Of a stretch of 64,000 nucleotides of DNA, positions 1 to 11,372 are shown piece after piece. Source of the stretch: Leptodactylus fallax (lineage: Eukaryota; Chordata; Amphibia; Anura; Leptodactylidae); the NCBI GenBank assembly GCA_947044405.1, contig CAMRHE010000168.1, forward strand, positions 372,501 to 436,500, given 5' to 3'. The position numbers and the translations under genes are program-made. The notes under the pieces are model-generated. The model made no database searches, was not told where the DNA came from, and worked only from the letters and a program-made list of their open reading frames with translations. Numbering within the stretch: position 1 is the stretch's first letter; each line of letters starts with the position of its first letter.

Positions 1-278
1 ATTACCATTGCAAGGCTATGATAACTTGTTACACAACAGCATAAATACATTTCTTGGAAATAAATATCATAAATAATGGCTCGAGTGGTTTTAAGCTTGT
101 ACGTGTAGTGCTACTGGCCATATGTTCTTTGAGGGATTTCATTTCTATTTAATACTTCCCAAATGATATTGTACTATGCATACATGTACTTAGGCATAAA
201 CCAACATAAGACAGCCAAAATCCTATGGCTTCAACAAGTATTTATTATTTACTATGGTCAAACAACTGGCTAGTATAT
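1..278. other. Unassigned AT-rich sequence
   Basis: AT-rich sequence before the first recognisable transposon. I see no open frame with recognisable protein similarity, no structured repeat and no RNA gene. Confidence 0.5.
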
Positions 279-1208
<930 letters not shown>

Positions 1209-1335
1209 GATTCATTCATGGACCACTATCCCATTAAATACAAAAGGCAAATCTGCTGTTATCATTAATAGAATTTTTTTTACTGCAAAAAGACATATGG
1301 TAAAAAGCAGATCCCCACGTAGTATAAATGCTGCA

Positions 1336-1660
1336 ATTTGGCTGTGGCTGAAAAGCATCAAAAACCATGGTATTTGACAGTACCTACAAAGTGGATGGGA
1401 TTCTGGCTACTCCCATCACACTCATTGCAGAAAAATATCCACAGTGGACTTGCTGCGATTTCAAAAACTGGTGTTTTTGTAAATCGCAGCATATCAATTC
1501 TACCTATGGAAATGCTGGCAGTTTCTGTATAGGTATAATGGAAGCAGAAAGTCCACAAAGAAAATGCTCTTCTATTAAAAACGCTACAGAAAAAAAAACG
1601 CAGTGTGATTCTTCTGCAGTCTTTTCTGCAACATTTTTTTTTATTTTTGCTTTAATCGAT
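1336..1660. repeat. Dispersed palindromic repeat, copy 1
   Basis: Non-coding repeat that shares long stretches with 29198-29370, for example the shared text GACAGTACCTACAAAGTGG versus the other copy's ACAGTACCTGCAAAGTGG, followed by GGCTA and AGAAAAATATCC. A shorter relative lies at 2656-2830. It contains a strong hairpin at 1451-1491: arms of 18-19 nt separated by TGGT, with a single inserted base. It is likely a non-autonomous foldback or MITE-like element. The family name is unknown to me. Confidence 0.6.
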
Positions 1661-2655
1661 GCCCCCCTAGGTGATTACAGTGCAGCCGAAATTTTGCTTT
1701 CCCCCACCTTTCCTGTGAAATTAGTCCTTTTAGTTATGTTGCCTGATATGTTTGACTCTCCAATGTCAGGTGGTAGTATCAGGCAGAAGTTGCTAAAGGG
1801 ACATGACTCTGGGCTCTGACGTTGTCTGTCCCACTTAACACTGGAGAGTTTAGTTAACATACCCAGCACCAAAGCTAACTGCATTGATGGCTCAGGAATG
1901 GAGGGAGTTACAGAAAAAAATTGCAACTGCACTGGATCATTGGATTGGTGCCTATTAAAGGATGCAAAGAACTGGAGCTGGTGGGGGTGGTGAAAGGTCT
2001 TCATTTTTTATTTTTTTTTTTTAACTTAATACATTTTATTAAAGGGGCATCCCCATCTCCCTCTCTCAGCAGCTTTGCCCGCTGTCTCCTCTTCTGATTT
2101 CCTGTATTCTTCAACAAGCTGGTGGATGGGCTTTGACAATTTCATGGACAGGACACTATGAAGTACCTCTCTAGATATAGAGATTGCCTTTACCATGAGA
2201 GATTATTTATGATTACTAGAAATCTAATATAAATGCTGACCAAATAATATGCACAGTAAATATATATTACATTACACAGGTTTGCATAGAACACTTAGCA
2301 TTTAGTCTACTGAGCATGGTATCATTATGTACACTGTCTTTATCACTAAACTGTAATTAGCTGCCCTGATTGCCCATAGAGCAGAGAATCATCCACATGA
2401 CCTTTGTTATCAGATAATTTCACATAGCAGGCAAATGAAGCAACATTTCTAAAGCAATGTATTTAGGAAAATAATTGAATTTACATAATCTAGCAGTATA
2501 GATAGGATGCTTGAGGTGGGAATTGCCTTTAATACTTTCTTGAGGGAGGAAAATGCCAATTCTGGCATTGTATTTTTCATTTTGAATATTATTCACCATA
2601 CAGCATAAATATAATTTTATGCTGTGGGTCACAATTATGGCAATACTAACTTAGA
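1661..2655. other. Unassigned non-coding stretch
   Basis: About 1 kb with short T-rich runs (2008-2030) and no recognisable domain on either strand. The short open frames here are not conserved motifs and I treat them as chance. Confidence 0.45.
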
Positions 2656-2830
2656 CTGAGGCCACACATTGCTGAAAAGCTGCGTTTTTTTTTTTTTTTT
2701 TGTTGCATATTTTGCACAGTTCTTTTGCGCCTAAGCCAAGAGTGGCTTCAAGAAATGGAAAAAATAAATGAAGGACTTGCTCTTCTGCTTTGTTTGATGG
2801 CACTAGAATAGAGATATAGGCATCTTTATG
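2656..2830. repeat. Dispersed palindromic repeat, copy 2 (short)
   Basis: Begins with the same GCTGAGG.CCCACATTGC-type opening as the copy at 29198 and then a T18 run. It is probably a truncated relative of the repeats at 1336 and 29198. Beyond the opening the similarity is weak. Confidence 0.4.
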
Positions 2831-2953
2831 AGTCTCTCTTAGAATTTCATATTTATGTAATTTAAGTAGAAAATTTTTTAAGTTTATCTATGAATTTAAG
2901 ATAAAAATTTGAAACACATCATAAACATAGACTGTAGTTTTAATATTACAATA

Positions 2954-5818
2954 TTAGTAGTTCAGCGGATCTTTGATGACGGGTGGCAGGGTGCACTCTA
3001 AGTATGCCACCACCTGCTGGTTCAACTTCTGCTCTGTGTCTAGCTGCTGATGAGCAGCTTCTTCACTATGCAGCTGAAGAAAGCTGCTCATTAGCGACTC
3101 TAAGCTCAGGCTGCTGCTGATGGAGCCGATACTGCTCTTGCCATCCCCACTCCCTCTCACAGCTGCCATGCCAGTGCAAGTTGAGCGCTCAGGACCCCCC
3201 TGGTCGGACATGCAAGAGGATGGAAAATGGCGCAGGTAGGCAGCGGCCAACTTGCTACATAGCATGTCTCTATAGTAGTTCAGTTTGTCCTCCCTCTCAG
3301 CGGGTAAAAAAAAAAAAAAAAAGCCCCCATTTTTTCCCCCGGTAGCGAGGGTCTAACATGGAGAGCCAGTAGTCATCCCTCTGCCGAATGGTGACAATTC
3401 GGCTGTCACTGCGCAAGGAAGTCAGCATGCATTGGGCCATTTGCGCAAGTGACTCCGAGGGTCTGGGGGTCATCTGCCTTATGCTCATCTCCCTCTGGCT
3501 GTTCTGGTTGCTCCTGCTCCTCCTCTTCACCCATTTGACTACACATTGTTTGTGCTCCAATGTCCTCCTCATCCTCATCCTCGTCCTCCTCCAGTTCAGC
3601 CCCCACAGGGCTCATGTGGCTTTGAGATGTAGACGCCACATCTCCAGTCCCCTGACCAGCCAGATTGATAACCATCTTTTCCAGGATGTGAATCAGTGGA
3701 ATGACATTGTTCATCCCATAGTCCAGGCGACTGACTAACAAAGTGGCCTCCTCAAAGGGAACTAACAAACAGCAGGTATCACGCATGAGCTGCCACTGGC
3801 TAACATTAAAGTTACACAGGGGAGTACCTCTGTCCGCTTGGATCATCAAGAAATTGTTTATGGCTTTTCTCTGTTCATATAGTCGATCCAACATATGGAG
3901 GGTTGAATTCCAACGGGTGGAAACATTGCATATCAGCCTATGTTGTGGGAGGCCGTTCTGCCGCTGCAGCTCAAGGAGGGTGTGCTTGGTGGTGTACGAG
4001 TGACTGAAATGCATGCAAAGTTTCCTGGCCATTTTTAGGATGTCTTCCAGATGGGTGGAACACTTAAGGAAACGCTTGACAACCAGATTGAACATGTGCG
4101 CTATGCAAGGCGCATGGCTCAGCCCTCCTTGACGCAGGGCCGGCACCATGTTCTTCCCGTTGTCGGTCACCATTGTTCCGATTTTAAGTTCTCTTGGAGA
4201 AAGCCAGGATTCTATTTCTTGATTGAGGACACAGAGCAGTTCCTCCCCTGTGTGACTTCGTTCGCCCAGGCAAACAAGGTGTAGAACAGCGTGACACCGT
4301 TGTGCCCTGCACATGTGGTAATGCTGGAGGAGCACTGGGAATTGTTCCTGCAGTGGAGGCTGAGGAGACAGTGGAGGATGAGGCGGACATTGTTGCAGGA
4401 CCAACAGCATGAGAACGTGGAGGCAGAAGTTGCGTCACCTGCCCAAGTTGCTGGTGTGTCTGGGCAAGCACCACATTAACCCAGTTGGCCGTAAATGACA
4501 TATATTGTCCTTGACCGTAATTACAGCTCCATACGTCGGCGCTGTCATGCACAACGACAGTCTCAAGGACTGGCCCACCTTCTCTTCTACATATTTGTGC
4601 AGGGCTGGTACTGCCTTCTCGGCAAAGAGATGATGGCTTGGGACTCTGCACCTCGGCTTGGCGCAAGCCATCAGTTCTCTGAAAGGTGCAGAGTCCACCA
4701 AGTGGAAAGGGAGTGACTGCAGCACCAGCAACTTGGACAGGAGCACATTCAGCTTCTGCACTGTTGGATGAGTGCACGCATACTGTTGTCTCTTAGATAT
4801 AGATTCTGTGATCGATTGCTGACGCAATGACTGACTAAGAGGAGGAGCAGGAGCATCACGACCAGCAGATGATGGTAAGGACACACAGCTTCCTTCAGCT
4901 GAGGTGGTGGAGCCTTTACTACCTGAAATGGGGTGAGTGCCACTGGTTGCTGCAGCGGTTGCTGCGACAGGCTGGACCACCACATTGGAGCCACGGCTCT
5001 CCCAGGCCACTTTATGATGATGCTGCATATGTTGGCGCAGGGCTGTGGTGGTGCCACGCTTCACCTTCTGCCCATAGATTCCACATATGGCCATGTTCAT
5101 CTCCCCCGGCGGCTTTACAAAAAACTGCCACACCGCCGAGTAGGTGATTTACCCCCAACACTCCGCAATAATTGACTGCTACCGCCACTGCCTGCGTGAA
5201 CCCCTGCACCACTGCTTTCCGGGCAGGTAGGCTGCTGCAAAGCGGGTGGTCTACCCTGGGCACGTTTAGCTCCTGACCTCACACTGCTGCCACCCTGCAG
5301 ACTCCCCCCGCTGCCTTTCTGCGCAAGCTGCAACCCTCTTCTCCTGATGACGATGAGGCCCCTTCATCACCCGGCTCCCAATTATGATCGGCTACATCAT
5401 CATCCACTACTGTCTGCAGGTCACTGATGTCCTCCTCAACACCAGTTCCCATGCCACTCTCCTCATCACTACTTGCCCGCCTACCACAGCAAGTGGTGGA
5501 TGTCTCCTCCACATCTTAGCGGAGCAGTAGCTGCTGACTGTTCTCTAGTACCTCCCTCCTCACTGTACAGTGGATCTGAACCCACAGCATACTGTAGAGT
5601 AGTTCTCTAGCTGAGGGAACAGAAAAGGACAGAGGCAGACTGAGGACAGGTGAGGGCACAGGGCCTGCTGCCGGGCCATGCCAACTAAGGGTTGTGTCTG
5701 ACGAACCCACCGACTCTTGGCTGGGGGTGTCTGATGTGACTTGGGATGAATTGGATGACCGAGTCAACCAGTCTACAACTGTTGGGTTGCTGGTCAAGAC
5801 ACGACCACTACTTGACAC
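2954..5818 (-). pseudogene. hAT-superfamily transposase pseudogene (BED finger type)
   Basis: A hAT (ZBED-like) transposase reads on the minus strand, broken into several frames. From the N-terminus it shows an acidic/serine-rich leader (5818-5140), then a BED finger at about 5130-5010. The finger has the WQFF start, a Cys, and an HMQHHH zinc-binding tail. The second Cys of the finger appears as Tyr (CGIY instead of CxxC). Next come a DVWS block (candidate first catalytic Asp, about 4530), VTDNGKNM (second Asp) and PCIAHMFNL in 4410-3406, then the hallmark TRWNSTLHMLDRL. An acidic Glu/Asp-rich linker, MLDPRYRGK near 3345 and a helical tail follow. The protein stops at DPLNY, just before the usual dimerisation core, so the C-terminus is truncated. 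Multiple frameshifts and the missing residues mean it is dead. Confidence 0.9.
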
Positions 5819-6380
5819 TGGGAGATCAGGCCTCTGTAACTGACCCCTGCTGCCACGCCATGCTTACTCTGCTGCAACCTGTGCCTGTGCCAGAAACATT
5901 TAGGCCTGTGGCCTTCCCCTGTGCATGGCCTCTCGCTTCTCTGTCTGACATACTGTTCGACGAAAAAACTTAATTGTAAATGGCAAAGAGGCCTGTTATT
6001 TTCTACTTTGAAGAGAACGGCAAATATGCCCCTTATTTCTTCACCCACTAATGAACACCAATAAAAAAAAAAAAAAGCGTGATAAAGGCAGAGATTTGTG
6101 GCTCAGAATTATTGAATTATTGACAATACTATTTATAAATGGCCAGCAACTTTATACTGATAACAAAATGGCAAATATGGTCGTTATGCCTTTCCCCACA
6201 TTAAAGGCCTTTATTACAGATAAGTGCAGATATTATTGGATGATTATTCAGTTTTCTTTGGCACAATAGTACTGAATTATGTTATACCTTGTAAGAACAG
6301 TGAATAAGCCCCTTTATAATAAATGCCTTTAAAAAGGGTTTTTTTTACAGGTACATGCAGATATAGCTTTGGCACAATAA
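5819..6380. other. hAT upstream flank and unassigned sequence
   Basis: Sequence upstream of the hAT transposase on the minus strand. No clear hAT terminal inverted repeat or 8-bp duplication could be located on either side, so the element's borders remain open. An A13 run lies at 6064-6076. No other coding signal is seen. Confidence 0.4.
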
Positions 6381-6672
6381 GGAATGCCCCCTCTGACAGT
6401 ACAACGCTATAGACGAGTACAGAGAGAGGGGGTGTCCTTTACAGCGCAGCGATGACGCTCAGCTGTGAGTAACACCCCCCCCAGTACAAGTCTATGAGCA
6501 AAAACTGTCGGGGAGGGCGTTCCTCACAGCTACAGCTAACTTACACCGCCGATATCTCCAGCCCCGGGGCACATACCGGGAAAGCCGGCAGTGTGCTGAA
6601 TTCAGCGCGCTGACGGCTTTCTAGCGGTATGTAAAACCGCATGTGCCTGAGGACATGAAAGGTCCTCTTTAA
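6381..6672. repeat. Dispersed repeat family R2, copy 1
   Basis: Shares AAGGAATGCCCC, CTCTGACAGTA, GACAGTGTGCTGAATTC and a GAAAGGTCCT-containing end in the same order and spacing with 10859-11118. The two copies are similar in length (about 290 and 260 bp) but clearly diverged. Non-coding; class unknown. Confidence 0.65.
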
Positions 6673-6771
6673 GGCAGCAATAATATTGGCAGTATTGAAC
6701 TCCTCTATGCTTCTATTGATCTCTATATTGCTTGCCCTTTAAGGGCCAATAGATTGGAGTATGTATATATA

Positions 6772-7131
6772 CAGGTGTATCTCAATAAATTAGAATATCT
6801 TTGAAAGGTTTATTTCAGTAGTTAAATTAAAAAAGTGACCTCCTATATTTTCTAGATTCTTTTCACACAGAGTGTTCTATTTCAAGTGTTTTATTTCTGT
6901 AAATGTTAATTATGGATTACAGGTAATGAAAACCCAAATCTAAGAAATTTTGAATATTGTAAAAAAAAGTTTGTATTGTAAATTCAGTGTGTCACCTGCC
7001 AAGGTTTCCTAAGCCTTTAAATGGTCCCTCAGTCTGGTTCAGTAGGACACACAATCATGGAAGACTGCTGATTATGGATTGTATTACTGAAATGAATGAA
7101 CGTTTCAAAAATATTCTAATTTATTGACATG
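6772..7131. mobile_element. Non-autonomous Tc1/mariner MITE
   Basis: The left end reads CAGGTGTATCTCAATAAATT and the right end reads inverted AATATTCTAATTTATTGA, with matching subterminal text (TTTATTTCAGTA versus TACTGAAATGAA). The left end is flanked by TA. At 360 bp it holds no transposase frame. It is a deletion derivative of a mariner family that ends with CTCAATAAATTAGAATAT. The right tip has decayed. Confidence 0.8.
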
Positions 7132-7453
7132 TATGTATTTATATTACAATGTGTCGCTTTTTAAATGGGGTTCTTAATGAAAAATTAGCTCAAAAAAGTG
7201 CTCTTTAGTTGGAGAATGGGGTGGTCTGTTTATAGAGAGGTAGCTTCCATAGAGTATAATGGGAGAAAAATTGATCACTAAAAAAAAATCTGTCTTTAAG
7301 AGGGGAGGCCTTCTAAAGGTGTTTCTCTGTATATACCTATACATATGTAGTACTGTGCAAAGGTTTTAGGCAACTGTGGAAAAAATGCTGCAACACTTAG
7401 GGCTGACATTAGTACCCAACTAACCCTAGGAAGCACTGTGGAATATGATGACG
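7132..7453. other. Unassigned, with a Tc1-like terminus at 7351-7394
   Basis: Mostly AT-rich without coding signal. At 7351-7394 the text TACTGTGCAAAGGTTTTAGG resembles the terminus of another Tc1 family, but no matching inverted end is visible, so only a fragment is present. From about 7420 the sequence resembles the 3' end of a LINE (GGAAGCACTGTGGAATATGA, then a GCTATATAA motif). Confidence 0.45.
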
Positions 7454-7855
7454 CTATATAAGTAAGCATAATAATAAGTGCCAGTGCACCCTCTCTAGTT
7501 CAGCTATGTCCTTCTTGTACACAGTGGCCCAGAATTGTGCACAATACTGTATGTGTGGATGTACTAGTAATTTGTATAGAGGCATAACTATGTACTTATC
7601 ATGAGCATCTATTCCTCTTTTGATGCATACCATACTTTTATTTGCTGCCTGGCACTGTTCGCTAAAGGTAAGCTTACTGTCCACCAATATCCCCAAGTCT
7701 TTAGTGGCAGTGTTACTGAGTGATTTATTATTCAAGAATAAGTATATGATCAGTATATGATCTGTGGAGGTCCAATTTTGAGACCCCGTACAGATCTGTT
7801 CTAGCAGCCTGTGTGTTCTGGAAGCTGTTAGTGGACACCCGCGATTGGAGCCCAA
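7454..7855 (-). pseudogene. CR1/L2-superfamily LINE, ORF2 C-terminal fragment
   Basis: The minus-strand frame contains KDLGILVDSKLTFSEQC, a later IKRGIDAHDK, and YKLLVHPHIQYCAQFW with KKDIAELERV. This is the region just after the reverse transcriptase palm in CR1/L2/Jockey-type LINEs (LGVxxDSxLxF, then the LVRPxLEYC thumb). The catalytic YADD region is absent, so this is a 5'-truncated insertion. The part beyond about 7730 no longer resembles a LINE and is probably read-through into the neighbouring hairpin. Confidence 0.82.
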
Positions 7856-8010
7856 CTCCGCCTGCAGGTGTCAGCTTTGCGATCCTGAGAAATTCACTCA
7901 GGTACAGTAGTGAAGCAGGCAATTGAAGGCTTCACTACTGTACCTGAGCGAATTGCTCAGGATCGCAAAGCTGACACCCGCGGATGGAGTTGGGCTCCAA
8001 TCACGGGTGT
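7835..8010. repeat. Long hairpin (82-bp inverted arms)
   Basis: Arms 7835-7916 and 7929-8010 are inverted copies with about 7 mismatches in 82 positions, separated by a 12-bp spacer. The inner core (GTAGTGAAG ... CTTCACTAC) recurs at 47775-47808 inside a hAT element, followed in both places by TACCTGAG.GAATTGCTCAGG. Likely a foldback element at the junction with the repeat that follows. Confidence 0.85.
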
Positions 8011-9345
8011 TAACCCCTTAGATGCCACGGTCAAACATGACTGCGGCATCCAAGGGGGTTGCGCTATAATAATGACCCCTGAGGCTCCCCCCGCGACGAG
8101 ATCGGGGGTTGCTGTTATGCCGTTTCAGCAGCCCGGAGTCTGGCCAGTGACCCCAGGCTGCTAGGACCCCCAAGTACCTGGTTGATCCTTCCTGCAATGG
8201 AGAAAGTCAGTCTATGCGTCTGCATAGACTGCCTTTCTCTATAGACTGAAATACATGTGTATGCTCGTGTATTGCAGTCTATAGTACTGAACCAGCGATC
8301 AGTTTATGGCTGGTTCAGATGTCCTTATAGGACAAGTACAAAATGTAAAAAAATAAATAAAGTTATTAAGCCCCCAAAATTTCCCTTTTCCTATATCAAA
8401 TGAATTATATAACCCCCACCCCTAAAAATTTATAAAAACAATACATATTTGGTATCAACGCGTCCTTAACAACCTGTACAATAAAACTGAAACAATATTT
8501 AACCTACACGGTGAACGTTGGGAAAAAAACAACTAAATTAACAATTTTTCGCCATCTTACCTTACAAAATATGCTATAAAAAGTAATCAGTTATATGTAC
8601 CCCAAAACAGTAGCAATAAAAAGCAAAGGTTGTCCCGCAAAAAATAAGCCCTCAACTAACTCTGTAAACCGAAAAATAAAAATGTTACGCCTCTCAGAAG
8701 ATGGCGATGCAAACATAATTGATTTCTTTCCTCAAATGGGTTTTTGTTCTGCAGAATTAGTATCGCATAAAAAAAATTATAAATGAGGTATCACCGTAAT
8801 CGTACCGACCCGCAGAAAGACACCAGAAGTGACACCCCCCCCCCCCCCCAATAATAGGAACTACTGGGAAAATAGTAGGGAATTTAGTGTACCCAATGTA
8901 CTCCGCACAGCTTACATATTCACTTTTCCCCATCCGCTGTGCATTCACGTCTGGGATACTAATGCTCACTACACTCCTTGATTAATTAATTCTTAGGGGA
9001 TTCCACTTTTCTGGCACCTTAGAGGCTCTGCAAACATGACATGATGTCCAGATCCCAAACCTCTAACTCTGCACTCCAAAAACCACATAGTGCTCCTTCC
9101 CTTCTGTGCCCTGCTGTGTTGCCAAACTCCAGTTTATGCCCACGTGTATGACACTGTTGTACCCAATATATAGTACTTAATGTCATATCTGGGTATAAAC
9201 TGATATTTGGGCACACAACCAGGCAGAAGGAAGGCAGCGTTATTTGTTTTTTGGCGCACAGATTTAGACGGTTTGGTTTTTGGATGTCATGACACTTTTG
9301 CAGAACTCTTGAAATGCCAGTAGATGCCAGCTCCCGAGTCTCCAG
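8005..9345 (+). mobile_element. Truncated copy B of the large TTAA-bounded non-coding element
   Basis: Collinear with 33960-35745 in the complete element. Shared text includes CTGCGGCATCCAAGGGG-type sequence, GTACCTGGTTGATCCT, CATATTTGGTATC, TCGCCATCT..CCTTA, ATAATAGGAACTACTGGG and TTAGAGGCTCTGCAAACATG. Relative to the complete copy it lacks about 350 bp (equivalent to about 34836-35200) and is cut off at about 9345, before the tandem array. It carries the same three successive hairpins at about 8205-8318. No terminal repeat is retained. Poly-C run at 8836-8849. Confidence 0.85.
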
Positions 9346-9379
9346 CACACTGCATCAGGGGTTCGTTTCTCAGGTAAGG

Positions 9380-9596
9380 GCCAAGAGAGTTGTACTATAC
9401 AGCTATAACTCACCCTAAAGGTAAAAAGTGATAGTAAAAACTGATGGTAAACACTGATTGTTTTGAAGTAGAAATTTGTGAAAAAGACTGATGACAACTG
9501 ATGCATTTTCACATCAGTTTTGGCATCAGTTGTAATGACTAAAGGACAAAAAAACTGATACTGATTCAACTGACATATATGTGAACCTACCCTTAC
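9380..9596. repeat. Foldback-type repeat rich in ACTGATG motifs
   Basis: Short inverted and direct repeats of ACTGATG/CATCAGT are clustered between about 9420 and 9565, and the sequence ends with TATGTGAACCTACCC, which resembles the ends of the foldback family at 11168 and 56187. Non-coding. The left border is uncertain. Confidence 0.45.
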
Positions 9597-9683
9597 TCCT
9601 TAAAGACTCCGGGATCAGAGAGAGCAGTGAACGGGGAAAGGTGAGTATTAAGGGTTGTTTTTTTATCTTTGACATATACAGTT

Positions 9684-10010
9684 GGGGACATGAATCTGTG
9701 GGGGCAAGCTGTGGGGTGGTGGGGGACACATAACACTGAGGGGACAAGCTGGGGGGTGGGGAGGCACATGACACTGTTGGGGAAACCTCAGGGGGACATG
9801 ACAGTGGGGGCAACTTGAGGGGGGGGATATGACACTGTGGGGGCAACCAAGGGGGTGGGGGACATGAATCTGGAGGGGGACATGAAAATTTGGGGGCAAC
9901 CTTGAACGGGACATTATGAGGGGCATTATATTATATGGGGCCACTAGGGAGGCATTATATTGTGTGAGAGCCACTAAGGGGCATTATACTATGTAGGGGG
10001 CATTATAATT
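9684..10010. repeat. Degenerate G-rich minisatellite
   Basis: Two adjoining degenerate tandem arrays. From 9684 to about 9912 a unit of roughly 36 bp built on GGGGGACATGACACTGTGGG repeats about six times. From about 9912 to 10010 a unit built on GGGGCATTATA..ATG.GGGCC repeats about four times. The strand is strongly G-rich. Non-coding. Confidence 0.75.
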
Positions 10011-10088
10011 TGTGCAGGTCAAGTATTTCTAAGTGGTGGTGATGGGGGGGCCCACTTATGAAACCTTTGCACAGGGCCCACCAATGTG

Positions 10089-10400
10089 TTAAAACGGCTC
10101 TGCCTGTGGTACAGGTAGTGTTTCAGAAAATACTATATTTGAGGTCATTGCCTTAAGCTTTCTGCCTAAATTAATTTTTTGGACCTTCCACCTACCTCCA
10201 ACTTTGGCATTGGTGCCAATGTGCACCATGACCACTGTGTGTTCCACAGCCCTTCCCAGTAATCTGTGATATGCTGAATCTGAGCACCCATAAGACAATC
10301 TATTCAGTATGCCCTGTCTTTATGACAGGGAATATCCATAATAATACAGTCCTCTACCACCAACACCTACATATTTGTCTTTTCTCATGCTCCCATTTCC
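10089..10400 (-). pseudogene. LINE ORF1 esterase-domain fragment (CR1/L2-like)
   Basis: The minus strand reads VVMVHIGTN followed by LGRKLKAMTSNIVFS and LPVP, the pattern of the SGNH-hydrolase (esterase) domain found in ORF1 of many vertebrate CR1/L2-type LINEs (usually VVVHIGTND ... LGRKLK ... VVFSGLLPV). Upstream, in a shifted frame, a GAQIQHITD-type block matches the preceding GARVQxITD region. The Asp of GTND is replaced (GTNAK). At least one frameshift is present. It is an isolated scrap, not a working gene. Confidence 0.72.
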
Positions 10401-10519
10401 CTTGTTACTGTAGCAGACATTCCCCTGGTTTCAAGTAGGGGTGAACCTAGCCTCTCTGGTTGCGTGAAAGGTCCCCCTAATTAAAATTGTAGGACACACC
10501 TCCCTATTTCCAGATCAAA

Positions 10520-10705
10520 AAATGCTCATATTTGGCCCCCAAATGGTACACAACCCCTTTTTTGGCCCCCACATGGTACACAACCACCTTTTTTTGCCTC
10601 CCCCCACAGTATATGGCACCCCTCTTTTAACCCCCCCAGTATATGACCCCCTTTTCTTGGACTCCACACAGTATATGACCACTTTTTTTGCCCCACAGTA
10701 TATGA
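10520..10705. repeat. Degenerate pyrimidine-rich minisatellite
   Basis: About six decaying units of roughly 30 bp of the type GGCCCCCACATGGTACACAA plus a CTTTTTT run, grading into CCACAGTATATGACC. A T22 run follows at about 10722-10744. Non-coding. Confidence 0.7.
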
Positions 10706-10858
10706 CTAGGGGGTGGCATTCTTTTTTTTTTTTTTTTTTTTTTTAATCGAATTTTAATTATTGTATTATTGCAATAAGTAGTGGCCTATACTTCTTACCC
10801 ATCCACGCTCCTGTCAAGGCTGGCTCCCTTACAATTTAGCGTCATTGCTGGGCTATAA

Positions 10859-11118
10859 GGAATGCCCCTCTGACAGTAGTCTTCCATAGCCTTGTACTGT
10901 GGGGGGATGTTCCTCATAGCACAGTGATGACGCTGAGTAGTAAGGCCAGCCCTTCTGACAGTGAAGGGATATCAGTGCCGAAACTAACAGCACAAATAAC
11001 TTCTGCGCCCAGGTGCATACTGGCAAAGCTGACAGTGTGCTGAATTCGGCACGTTGTCAGCTTTTCCAGCGGTATATACTACTGCCCATCTCCAAGGATA
11101 TGAAAGGTCCTGTTTAAG
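10859..11118. repeat. Dispersed repeat family R2, copy 2
   Basis: Collinear with 6381-6672: the same AAGGAATGCCCC opening, GACAGTGTGCTGAATTC in the second half, and the same GAAAGGTCCT end. Same orientation in the window. Class unknown. Confidence 0.65.
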
Positions 11119-11167
11119 ACATTGCACAATTTAGAGAATGCACACTCTTGCATTCTCACTCACTTAC

Positions 11168-11358
11168 GCTAGGTTCACACCTGCGTTCGGGTTTCCGTTC
11201 TTTGGGTCCGCTTGGAGACCCAAAAAATGGAAACCCAATCCTCTTAAAAAGCGGTTTTCCATGGACCCCATCGACTAAATAGGGTCCACCAGGTTTCCTC
11301 CTGAAAAATGGGGAACGGAATCCCCGAACAGCATCCGAGCGCAGGTGTGAATCTAGCC
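11168..11358. mobile_element. Foldback/MITE with GGTTCACACCTGCG ends
   Basis: The left end GCTAGGTTCACACCTGCG is mirrored at the right by an inverted CGCAGGTGTGAATCTAGC. The inner arms are also complementary (GGAAACC/GGTTTCC and GACCCCAT/AGGGTCC blocks). No protein. Same end type as the nested foldbacks at 56187-57795 and the partial one at 63953. Confidence 0.8.
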
Positions 11359-11372
11359 TTAACTTTTTGTGC

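Noticed and set aside
1367..1819. 150-codon plus-strand open frame as a possible host gene
   Set aside because: It starts inside a dispersed palindromic repeat (1336-1660), has low-complexity Lys/Ser and hydrophobic runs, and has no recognisable domain or splice context.
3388..5175. Several plus-strand open frames of 60-116 codons
   Set aside because: They are antisense shadows of the minus-strand hAT transposase (same region, no independent motif).
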